From: Haliotis asinina
Taxonomy: Eukaryota > Mollusca > Gastropoda > Lepetellida > Haliotidae
Assembly (NCBI RefSeq): GCF_037392515.1
Contig: NC_090280.1
Coordinates: 22,139,118 to 22,203,117 of the forward strand
Direction of reading: 5' to 3'
DNA: 64,000 nt
The notes beneath the pieces are model-generated. The model saw only the letters and a program-made list of their open reading frames with translations, was not told the DNA's origin and made no database searches. Positions 20,699-31,400 of this stretch are shown here, piece after piece. How positions within the stretch are numbered: position 1 is the first letter of the stretch; every line of letters begins with the position of its first letter. Position numbers and translations under genes: made by a program.

Positions 20699-20822
20699 CG
20701 AGAGTGAATGAGCTTAGCGACGGGAAGACACCAGAAATGGGCTCCACACATTGCGCCTATATGGGAAATCGAACCTAGGTCTACGGCGTGCCGAGGGGAC
20801 ACTTTCACTAATAAGCCCCACA
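20699..20822 (-). mobile_element. SINE family A, deleted tail
   Basis: gacaccagaaatgggctccacacattg, cgaacctaggtctacggcgtgc, ataagcccca on the plus strand; reverse complement of the family A head and body. Confidence 0.65.
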
Positions 20823-21506
20823 AGTCAAAACATTGAGAACAGGACAGTCTCGTTTCCGATGAACTGAGTTCCGTCCTATCGCGCTATTTATCAGTATGAT
20901 TTGATAAGCTTGAGCACTTGGAAATTGACTGTCCCTTTCTCTACACTCCTCTCTTATTATAGTTTGTTTAACAACGTTTATATTTTTAGGACAAAAATTT
21001 TGTAAAAACCTTTGAGTTGGATGATGTTTTAATTATGATCAGCTTTTCATTGATATGTTATGTTTATTATATTTCGAATTAGACTACAATTCTTTTGAGC
21101 CTAGCGGACTAAACGGTATACTACCCAAACCTCGATATAAAGTATGGAAATACGGTGATATTAAAGTTCAAAATTAAACTTCATTTGTAAATACTCATGT
21201 CCGCATGAAACAATGAATAACCAGAGTTGTTTCACTTTGACACGAAAAATTCGAATCGGCTGAAAAGTAGGTCACTGTCTGAATAGATTAATGAGACTCT
21301 AGGTTTCGGTATGCGCCTCCGATTTGGCGGGAATTCTTGCACCTTCAAATGTCTGACGAAAGGCCACCGCATGTAGCAATCAGTGCTGTAAAAATGGGAG
21401 CTTTTGCATAAAATGCATCTACTCTACGGTATACATTTACATCTGATGTATCAAGTAGGTATATATCATTCTACCATGAGACAAGGAGTAAATATTTTGA
21501 TTGCAG
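20823..21506. other. Upstream region of the FAD oxidase gene
   Basis: No open frame. A ttttgattgcag stretch directly precedes the ATG at 21507 and looks like a splice acceptor, so a non-coding first exon may lie here. No promoter element can be assigned with confidence. Confidence 0.35.
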
Positions 21507-21904
21507 ATGTCAACTCTTGTTGCCTCGCTGTTCTTGGCGTTCCTTCTGGTGGGATCCATTACGGTGGCCAGTGATCATGGCTCTGAATTCTGCTATCCTG
21601 GAATGAGCTGTTTCCCGTCTCAGAACGAGATTGTTAAACTGGCAGTTTCCCTGGATGACGGCTTTGACGCTCTCCTATGGCCAGGCGCCCCTCTGTATGG
21701 CAACATCACCATCATGAAGGACCTTCTCTACATCAGGTTCCCGGCCTACATCTTTCTAGTGAAGTCGATCTCTGATGTCCAAAAGGTCATGCTGTTTGCC
21801 CGGAAGTACGATCTGAGAGTGACCATCCAGTCTTCTGGCCACGACTACATCGGTCGGTCAACAGGCGACGGTAGCATCATGATCAACCTCAGCAAGATGC
21901 AAAG
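21507..21904 (+). CDS. FAD oxidase exon 1
   Basis: Signal peptide and first part of the FAD domain, ending NLSKMQ; donor AG|gtcaga, phase 2. ATG 21507 was chosen because the hydrophobic leader begins there. Confidence 0.88.
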
Positions 21905-24900
21905 GTCAGACAGTCTTGATATCTTTATTTCGGTAGCCTTTTACTGAATAAGTCCACAGGCCTATGGTACACTACAATACAAAATATTCAATCAGATATG
22001 ATATAAAAAATATTAGTAGAACTTTGAAAGATCACACATGAGTGTAGACACTTAATTTGCATTCATGTTAAACCTGTACATGGAGACAGGATTAATGAAC
22101 ATAGCCAAAACTTTACTATTTATATTTGACAACCAAAAATAAAAATGTAGTTAGAATTGGGTATATAAAGTAAGAGGTTTACGGATATGTTTCCCTTAGT
22201 AGTAAGTAAACAGGACACAGAAGCAGAAAATGATACTCATCTTCAACTGAAATTAAGTTACAAACATTGTAAAGTGTTTGGCCGTGACTAATGTTTTTAT
22301 AACGTCCCTTTCAATAAGATCATACGAAGAACGTCTAAAACATGAAAGAACTGGTCGGAACTTTTTAACAGTAATCGGATAAAGGTATTCACACTAATTG
22401 TTTGTAATTAAGATGCGTGTGTATAAATGTCTTTTAGCCTTTGTGTAATACAAAATTTGATTTTCAATACACATTCTATTTTTGCCAAACTTGTCCATAA
22501 CCACAGAACAGCAACTATCAGACTGATAGTTTCTGTTTCCATTTTATTAATAAAGTGACATCCTATTATAACGTTTAGGGTGGGTCTGTATTATGGAATA
22601 TCAAAAAGTCTTAACCAGTATTTGATGACCCTAATATCTGAGCGTAGAAAGTCTAGATCTCATCCCATAAATATGATGCTCGCTCTATAGAGGCGTTGAC
22701 TTTCATTTATCGATTCGTTACTAGTAAAATGAAAGAGCTCCGTAGATTCCAGCCATATATATTGTACAGCTTTTTGGACCCTAAGTAGGTCTGTGCACTT
22801 CACGAGACACTAGTGAGTGAGTTAATATCGGCAATATTGCAGCCACATCGTGATGAGAACGATTAATTTTAAAAAACAAATAAAAATGGGCTGTAGATTG
22901 CCAACAACTGAAGGTATATCACCATACTAGGAACCATGGGGACTTACATTACTTTGCCACCTGCATGGTCCCTAGCAGGATTTACATCATCCCCTCAGCC
23001 GTCGGCAGTTTTGGAAATTTAACCATACAGTAAAAAGGACACACATACTACGATTAAATAAGTGGAAAGTTTGAATTTACATAGAATGTTTGTGGAGTTA
23101 CGTACCCTCTCAAGCGGGCAGTAGTTATACAGTACTTCAACTCCCTTTGAGGATACAGCCACTGACAAGCGTAGTTACGAATTAAAACTTCCAATAATGC
23201 CATTTTTATCTAGTTACAGTTCAGTTAATAAATCTAATTCTTTTAAAATTGCAATGATTAAATGAGAACTTGTGTTATTAAATGAATCCTTCAGAGTTCG
23301 GAAATAAAAGTATTTATCCCTTGTGATTGAATATTCAACACACCCAAGCACGACATGCTTGACTGTGGTTCTTTCATCACATGGGATGCAGAATGGAGGA
23401 TCTTTACCTTTCAGTAGATACTGATGAGTATATCTTCACGAGAGTTTAGTACTTCCTGTGACAAACAACGTTTCATGCGTTTTCGGATGGCATCATGTTT
23501 GTCAGTTGACAGTTTGGGTATTGTTAAAAGCTGTGCAAAACAACACGTGCTCACTCTGTACTTATGTTGCGCGAAATAAAAATATGAAAGGAGAGAGAGA
23601 AAAAAAAACAAGATAATATTATGTAATGGCAACACCATTCCGATACCATTCCAGTTTTGTATGACCCACTCCGCTGTAATTTCCAGGATCGACATAGACC
23701 TTAAATCATCTTTGAACGCCGACGGTGTCATCAGATCAGAGAGCGGTAACAACTGGGCAAGAGTATATGAGGAGGTAGGTGAAAGACGCTCTATGTGGAT
23801 ATCATTTCGTCCCCACAACCTAAAAACATATCAGGAATTATAAACGGTTGTTTTTGTGTTTTTCATTAACGCTGCACTCCAAAATTATTATAGATCTATA
23901 TGACAGCGGTCTGAAAATAATCGAGTCTGGACCTGATAATCCCGTTGGCATGTCGGCTAAACAACCCGATTCGTTAGTCGCTTCAGACGACAAGCATGGA
24001 TTACGGAAGACGGATGTGGAATGATACAAGAACCCACAAAATGATTTCCACTTTGCTGAAATACTTACGACTTAAAACAAACAAACGAGTAGGTTTTAAG
24101 GAGCTTTTAGCAATATTCCAGCAATATCACAGCGGGGATTCTTAAACAGATTTCACACATTGTACTATTGTATACTTTTAGCAGATACGTTTTTTCTTAT
24201 CAGTTCATTTTTCGTTATAACATAATATAACAATATTCGTTTTTGTGTTCTTTACACTTACGAAATACATTTCATTGATTTTTACCTTCGGCTTTGGACA
24301 TTTGCTTCACACGCCAGCTACTAATGCAGTATAATATATATGTCCGCAAGTATTTTCGAAATTTTAAAATGTGACTATTACGATTCAGACGGTGTCAGGT
24401 TATTCATTGTCGTTAGTGATACTCAGGCACATGTGTTAACCCTTCCAGTGCTGTTTCAGGTGGACAAGCACGGTCGCATTGTCGTTGGTGGAAGCGCTCA
24501 CACGGTTGCCATGGGTGGATACACTTTGGGTGGAGGTCACAGTCCTATGTCAAGGTCACTCGGTCTTGCCGTGGACAACCTTTTGGAGGTTACTATGGTG
24601 ACAGTAGACGGTTCTATCGTTAATGCGACTGCGTCTGGGACAGTGAAGGTGGCCCCTGATGGATCTGTTACCTACTCCAGTGACCCTGACCTTTTCTGGT
24701 CCCTAAGGGGAGGGGGAGGAGGTACATTTGGCGTCGTGACCAGCTTCCTCTTCAAACTCCACAAACCACCATCAGCTTTTGCTCGCGAGATCTGTGTGTT
24801 CCGATTCCACAGAGTGAATGACCAAGACAAAGCTAAAGATTTCATCAAATTTTACTTCGACCTTACCAAGACGCTACCGAATGAATGGGGAGGATACCTC

Positions 24901-26876
24901 GTTGGAACCAACGACTACAGTGATGGTACTTTTCAGCACGTGAACCTCGTTGTTGCGATGCTTCACTACGGCTCGTCGTCTCTTCCGTCATTTGCCAAGA
25001 TACAGCCTTTGGTAGATTATCATCCTGAGTGGCAGTCAATCAAGTGTGTTAAACAGGACGTGACGTCATTCTGGGAGTATGAGAAGGACGTCAACGACGC
25101 CCTCTATACACGCGCCGCCTTGGTAACATCTCTCGTCAGACCCGTCGACTTCGATGACAACATGGCTGCGACCATTCGCGACATCGTGTTGGTTCCTCCA
25201 ACCAATACTTCCCTTGGCTACTGCACAAACACCCTTATCGGAGGTAATACCACTGTTCAATATTACCATATAACACTGTTCAATATTGCCATATAACACT
25301 GTTCAATATTGCCATATAACACTGTTCAATATTGCCATATAACACTGTTCAGTATTACCCTGTAGGTTTATGTTTGTACGCTGTTATTGTTGTCACTGCT
25401 GGTTATTGTGATCAGCTATATACAATTGTTAAGGCTCTTACTCGAGAGCTGACATGTTTTTTAACATGCCAGGCTTGTTACAGTTTTGTTGGTTGTTTAA
25501 CGCCAGCAATATCGGGTCTGGGTCAGACATTGTATTTAGTGACTGATATAATGAACATCAGTGGGATATGATGATAAGTGTCAGCCAAGTCAGCGATTCT
25601 GACCACCCGATCACGTAGGTTGCTGAAGACCATTTCAAACCTTGATCTTCACTGTTACCTTCCTTTGCAAAAATATTTAGTGAGTGAGTGAGTTTAGTTT
25701 TACGCCGATTTTAGCAATATTCCAGCCATATCACGACGGGGGACATCATAAAATGGGCTTCACACATTGGACCCATGTGGGGAATTGAACCCGGGTCTTC
25801 GGCGTGACGAGCGAACGCTTTAACCACTAGGCTACCCCACCGCCCCCGCGAAAATATAAAATTATTATGTCGAAAATATAAAACTGAAGCACACCCTGTG
25901 TTTTGCTCCTGTCGCACGCTGCATCTTCACACTTCCGCAGGTTGTCGTTCCTATTTAATGTGAAAGATGTCTGTGGACCACGTTAGTTGCCCTCAGAACA
26001 TGGGTTGCTCAAAACCAATTTCGGGTTCGAACTGGTCTTGAGCTGCCCATGCTTATCTCTAGTCCAGGAGAAGAATCTCAAAAGGGGCTTAGAAATACGA
26101 TTTCGCAGCATCCCCAGTACTGCTTTTGTCTGACACTATTTCCAGTTAGTATTATGTCTTGTGCGCACGAGATAATCTGTAATACTCTCATATTGTGGAG
26201 TCAATTTCTTAACAGACCAGTATATCTGGTGGGGGTGTGCGAACATTTTCACTACAGGTGCTCTGCTGCCCGGTAATGGGAACTCACTGGAGCCTTACCG
26301 GATTCTAGGTAATTTGTAAGTTTCTGGAAGCTTGAAGGATATGTGGAGGAATGGTCCGGAAACCTAACTGAAACTTATGTTTCCACTTTCTCTCAGGTTT
26401 CCCCTGTTCGAAAACCAAGTTATATTTCCTGTGTTAATCATGGATCTCAATCTGATCACATTCATTTTTACTTCTGTGTATTGCCAATTACATGTCTGAT
26501 AAATTCCTATACTCTAGGTCAGGTGAGCGCCGTGGATGATGATGCCACCGCCGTGAGCCCGAGCTTAAGGGCAGCCCTTGGCTCAATGTCCTGTGCTGTA
26601 GGCTGGGAGAATAACCCAGTTTACGACCCTGAAAATATTGCCGCGGCGGATAAGCTGGAACAGCGACTGAATGGTCTTGGAAACGGGATCTACCTGAATG
26701 AGCCTCCCGCCCACATTGCCAACTGGCAGAAGGATTTCTGGGGGCCGCACTACCCTAGGCTCCTTGCCACAAAGAAGAAGTGGGACCCTACCAACTTCCT
26801 TACATGCCTCTACTGTGTGGGCTCTGACCTCGGCCGAAACTATGGTAACCTTGGTGGAGTACCAATCATTGGCTGA
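21507..26876 (+). CDS. Secreted FAD-linked oxidase, berberine-bridge-enzyme (BBE) type, 4 exons
   Basis: Coding exons 21507-21904, 23687-23774, 24460-25243 and 26518-26876 join in phase to 542 residues; each intron has GT-AG ends. Residues 1-22 (MSTLVASLFLAFLLVGSITV) look like a signal peptide. The FAD-binding type-4 (PCMH) domain follows: VQKVMLFARKYDLRVTIQ, SSGHDYIGRS with the His (about residue 112) that covalently binds FAD in this family, then GGYTLGGGHSPMSRSLGL and LFWSLRGGGGGTFGVVTS. The C-terminal BBE motif is KKKWDPTNFLTC. In double-linked relatives a Cys lies just before the glycine loop; here that site reads GSAHTVAMGG, so only the His link is expected. Substrate unknown; relatives oxidise sugars, alkaloids or alcohols with O2. 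Complete, no breaks. Confidence 0.88.
21980..22720 (-). mobile_element. LINE relic in FAD oxidase intron 1
   Basis: On the minus strand, KYWLRLFDIP (about 22610) and later KKFRPVLSCFRRSSYDLIE (about 22330) resemble the region downstream of reverse transcriptase in non-LTR elements. The frame is full of stops. Confidence 0.45.
23215..23425 (-). mobile_element. LINE 3' tail fragment
   Basis: Minus strand reads THQYLLKGKDPPFC..CDERTTVKHVVLGC, the Cys/His tail typical of Jockey/CR1-like LINEs, then runs open to about 23215. Confidence 0.6.
23687..23774 (+). CDS. FAD oxidase exon 2
   Basis: Acceptor atttccag, donor GAG|gtaggt. It reads IDIDLKSSLN...SGNNWARVYEE, the strand that normally leads to the second FAD loop. 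Confidence 0.85.
23866..24004 (-). mobile_element. Repeat family B, partial
   Basis: ctatatgacagcggtctgaaaataatcgagtctgg...cgattcgttagtcgcttcagacgacaagcatgg. Confidence 0.65.
24098..24165 (-). mobile_element. SINE family A, tail fragment
   Basis: ggagcttttagcaatattccagcaatatcacagcgggg...tttcacacattgtac; the head is missing. Confidence 0.6.
24460..25243 (+). CDS. FAD oxidase exon 3
   Basis: Acceptor ctgtttcag, donor G|gtaata. It carries the Gly-rich FAD loop and the substrate domain up to TNTLIGG. A 23-bp tandem repeat starts nine bases into the next intron. Confidence 0.88.
25252..25363 (+). repeat. 23-bp tandem repeat next to a splice donor
   Basis: Nearly five copies of actgttcaatattgccatataac in FAD oxidase intron 3, starting nine bases after the exon 3 border. 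Confidence 0.9.
25488..25652 (-). mobile_element. Repeat family B, partial
   Basis: gtttaacgccagcaatatcgggtctgggtcagac...gtcagccaagtcagcgattctgaccacccgatc...cttgatcttcac. Confidence 0.65.
25680..25845 (-). mobile_element. SINE family A, full-length reference copy
   Basis: From tgagtgagtgagtttagttt through gacgggggacatcataaaat, cccatgtggggaattgaac (reverse of the B box) to accactaggctaccccaccg (reverse of the A-box region). It lies in FAD oxidase intron 3. Confidence 0.88.
26518..26876 (+). CDS. FAD oxidase exon 4
   Basis: Acceptor atactctag. It reads VSAVDDDATAVSPSLRAAL to the BBE motif WDPTNFLTCLYC and stops at TGA 26874-26876. Confidence 0.88.
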
Positions 26877-26916
26877 CATCAGTGCCAGGAACATAACTGT
26901 ATATCACCGAGCATGA

Positions 26917-26922
26917 AATAAA
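26917..26922 (+). terminator. Poly(A) signal AATAAA of FAD oxidase
   Basis: AATAAA 41 nt after the stop codon, followed by T-rich sequence. Confidence 0.7.
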
Positions 26923-27773
26923 TATACTTTTTGCCCTTTTTGATATTCAAACTTTTTTTTAGAAATTGGAAAAACAACATATAATTATTGATTAATGAAA
27001 AGTAATGTGAGTTTTGACAAGTGTACTCGATAGAGAAATCTTAAATAATTGAGTGTTCATCAGTTTTATTCTCTTGAATGATTATATGGTTGATTTAGTT
27101 TGTTAACATTTTTGTAAAACATATACTTGCTATAATGAATTCCAACTCAAAGCAATAAATATGTGTTAACGAAATACAATACAATAACTAGGCTCTCCTA
27201 GTTACTCTTGAAACTAATACGGAACCAATATAAGATAAACTGAAGGGACAAGGAATAGCCCAGAAACGTTGTGTAAATAATAAAGAAGCTGACATCTATA
27301 ACATTTTGTCTGTAATTAGAATACCAACTAAATGCCTCTCAAGAACCTAATACGGAACCACGAGGCATAATACTGTAAACAACATTTAACATTGTTTATT
27401 CTCTTTTTGTATTTTTTTTTCAGTGTTGATACAATGTATATCACATAATGTGCAGATATCAAAATAATGCGTAAATGACCTCTTTTTTTGTTTTACACCA
27501 CACTCTCCTTCGTACCCGTAGATGCTCTACAAACTAAGTAAGTTTTTGATACAGTGCCCATTTTCTTTCAAATTGTTTACACTCAGATTTATTCAAATGT
27601 ATAACATCTATAGGCTAATAATATTGTAATTCCTTCTTAAATTGCAATAATGTAGGTTTTATCTTTCCCAACTAACATTTATAAATGTGGTATTTAGTTA
27701 AAAATAAGATCAAGTAAGAAATTTCATCTGAATGATGTTTATTATAACATTGTTTATTCTCAGCTAAAATGAG
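26923..27773. other. Spacer, nothing firm
   Basis: AT-rich. A motif 'ctaatacggaacca' occurs twice (about 27211 and 27347). No coding signal identified. Confidence 0.4.
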
Positions 27774-28001
27774 AGAGTGAGTTTAGCTCTACACCGCATT
27801 CAGCAATATTCCAGCTATATCACAATGTCTGTGAATAATCGAGTCTGGACCAGACAGTCCAGTGATCAACAACATGAGCATCGATCTACACAGCTGAGAT
27901 ACGATGACGTGTGTTAACCAAGTCAGCGAGCCTGACCACCATCAGTCAGCTCTTACGACAACCATTGGTTGCTGAAGACCATTCCTAACACGGATCTTCC
28001 G
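27774..28001 (-). mobile_element. Repeat family B
   Basis: tgagtttagctctacaccgc, cagcaatattccagctatatcac, atgagcatcgatctacac, gtcagcgagcctgaccacc. Confidence 0.8.
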
Positions 28002-28157
28002 GATGGACTCGCGAAATCGTAAAATAGATGATGTAAGCGTATTTGAGTGCAAGCCCCTAATTGGTACCAGGTTGTGCGGATCGAAATTAAAACGAAGCAC
28101 AAACAGGATATCACAATCTAAGGATGAACCATGTTAACAATCTAATATGAATTCTTA

Positions 28158-28420
28158 TTAATCTGATGCACAGTTTCTCTGGTAGTGTCGACAACCAGCA
28201 AATGGCCTCCAGTCTTTATCAGGAACGACGAGCTTCGTGTGCTGTGATAGGTAGCAAGTACCACGCCATAACTCAAACGAGCGACAGATGAAGGATCTGC
28301 AGCGCATGCACTTCCTTCCGCATTTCTTAGAGTTGAAAGCGCGGTGTGTCCTATCGCTGAAGCCGTGGCTGCAGTACTCATAGGACAGAAGACTGAAGGT
28401 TGTGCCGTACTTGTCGCACT
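28158..28420 (-). CDS. PAN-EB paralog 1, last exon (PAN-like)
   Basis: Acceptor gttaacag. It reads CDKYGTTFSLLSYEYC, CRSFELWRGTCYLS and VVPDKDWRPF; stop TAA at 28158. Matches 63779 onward. Confidence 0.83.
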
Positions 28421-31400
28421 CTGTTAACATGAAACACAACACAGTCATAGTTCTCTGACCAGAGTTTGATGGTTTTCTGCCAACAATATTACAAATCTAT
28501 CACAGTGACTGGTAAATCATCTTGACTGTGCAGCAGTGACAGTCTTTATGAAGTATGGTTTTGCGAGTCCAGTGTTGTTGGCTTTCATAAGGCCCGTGAC
28601 ACCCATCACACAAAACCTTCATTTTACACCATGTTCAGACAGTTCACTGCCAGTTATCAAATCATGATGTGGCTGATGAAAGGAAAGTCACGCAGATGAT
28701 GTGGGAGATCTTTAAAATACGAAGGTATTATATTTCAGACAATTAGATTGACGGTAGTATTTGTATTTCGGTGTCTTGGAATGCTTGGAAATTTTGGAAC
28801 GGATAATTTTTAAGAAATAGTAACTAAGCAGATTTATCACAGTGTATATATATATACACACACACATACACACACACACACACACATATACATACATACA
28901 TGTATGTATATATATGTGTGTGTGTATGTGTGTTGTATGTATGTATACATACATGTATGTATATATATATGTTTGTATGTGTGTGTGTGTTATATGTATG
29001 TATATATGTGTGTGTGTGTGTGTATGTGTGATACCAAAATGATCTAGCGATATTTAATATACGGACGTATAATATTTCAGCCAGTTACACAAATGATTCA
29101 AAAAGAAATGCGATTTCATATATATTAGTGAATTTTGGGGTGTCATTCTTTCTTCAGTAAAGACCGTATCTGCCGAGCAACGTGGTTTCTTGTCTCCAGA
29201 AAATGATATTTTGAAAGGCGATGTTCCAAAGTCAGTACACAGTCACTGTAACAGTCGCAACACGCCGTTACAATGTAAAAACAACTACTACTGCCGTTAC
29301 AATGTATAAACAACTACTACTGCCGTTACAATGTAAAAAAACAACTACTACTGCCGTTACAATGTAAAAACAACTACTACTGCCGTTACAATGTAAAAAC
29401 AACTACTACTGCCGTTACAATGTAAAAAACAACTACTACTGCCGTTACAATGTAAAAACAACTACTACTGCCGTTACAATGTTAAAAACAACTTCTACTA
29501 CCGTTACAATGTTAAAAACAACTACTACTGCCGTTACAATGTAAAAAAAACAACTACTACTGCCGTTACAATGTAAAAAACAACTACTACTGCTGTTACA
29601 ATGTAAAAAACAACTACTACTGCCGTTACAATGTAAAAAACAACTACTACTGCCGTTACAATGTAGCTGCGCATTGGAATCATCCATCCTTTTGGACTTT
29701 TCCTAACAGAAATAACCATGATTCGTTTGCTAAACGGTGAGCTGCCATTTTGTGGGTTTAGTGTGACGAGGACTTTGAGCCATAATACTATCGGCAAAAT
29801 ATAGATAGGCTTTTTTTTAATGTAGACGTTTTATAATGTAATGATTTTTTTTCTCGGTAGTGCCATGTTTTCCAATTATATCATCTGTATGATTGTATCC
29901 ATGTTTACAGAACAAAAGCTGGCCGAAACTATACAACGTACAAGTGTAAAACACATCAAAATTAGAAAAACGAATATAACCTTAAATCGAAAGGAAACCC
30001 GTTTCAGAGGTAGGAATCCAGTTCAAAACACGTGTTAAAATATCTCCATTATGCGACCATTGAACCTTTTGGTACTTATATATTAGCCTGACCTATTTGC
30101 AAATGTTTATGTAAGTAAAATACTTGTCTTGATGATTGTGCTACTTTCCACAACTCAGATCAAAACGCTGCATTACGATGGTGGTTTGTTTTTTCCTTCT
30201 TTCAAATACATTGGAATATCAGCAGAACATCATTTTGTGACCCACATATATGAAACCGATAACTGAAAACAATATAGTCAAAAGAACATTCCACCAGAAA
30301 TATATTATTGAATAAAATGGGGTACCAACTTTCGACACAGGATCGGTCTCGCGGGTTGAAGCTGTAGCCAGCCTGACATTTGCACTGTCCATCGATGCAC
30401 TGTGTCCTATTATCAACACAGTCAGAGCTCCTAGTGCACACATCGCCATAGTGCTGGTCCTTGGGATCTGAATAAGTGTTTAAATTATTAACATCATTAT
30501 TACAGGATATGTCGATACTGCACACATACACGCACCTATAGTAATGTGGGAAATAGAAAAACAAAAATTTGCTTTTTCTCGTCTATCTCTGCGTAGATTT
30601 CTGTAGTTGATATGTGGAAGTGTGGAATATCTGTTAAGAAAGGACTTCACTGAGGAGAGATTAGGGCAGAAATAAGCAATGCGGAAGTCCAAAGCGATTT
30701 ATCTGGAATAGATAATGGCTTTATGCAATCTGGTGTGCGATGACGTTGTATTACCAGGGATACTTTTTAAATGTCCATTTTGAAATTAGACTGAGCTTCA
30801 TTATAAATTTATAAACTTTCATGCTGAAACTATTAATGATGTAGCGACCACGGAATCTAACTATCACTATCAAACTGGTAGGGTTCGTCTCAAAAGCAAA
30901 CCCTGGCCGGGTGAAGGAGACGATGGTTGAGGTGTGGCTGGGGGACACATATATCATCTATGGCACGATAATCCTATAGTGGAATTAAAGCAGGGAAGTA
31001 TACGGCATGTCCTAACATATATAACAATATCCAGTCCTGTAGATCTTCGGGCGGTCAAGCCACCTGTATATTTTGAGACATTTAACATGATGCTTTTCTT
31101 TGGGTATCAGGTATCGCACTCTTTTACATATCTTAACATAGACTTCATGAAAGAAAGACACGTAAGGTGTTATGCAATAGACATGACATGTCTGGCCGTC
31201 TGTGATGACAAGTGAAACACCTATTCTGAAGCAGAATTGTGGCAGACTAAATGTGTAAGGAACGATTTCGATTCTCCCACGTGTCATGTCTGAATGTAGG
31301 TTTACACAACATCGTCCCTGGTGACAAGAAACACAGAACATACCTATTTGGAACCGTATTTCTGCAGAATAAGGAAAGATTTCAAGTCTCCTTGGTGTCT

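Noticed and set aside
28842..29042. Tyr/His/Ile-rich peptide from an open frame
   Set aside because: Pure translation of a TA/CA/TG microsatellite.
29445..29797. Repeated HCNGSSSCFL-type peptides on the minus strand
   Set aside because: Translation of the 29-bp minisatellite; the repeat length alternates frames.
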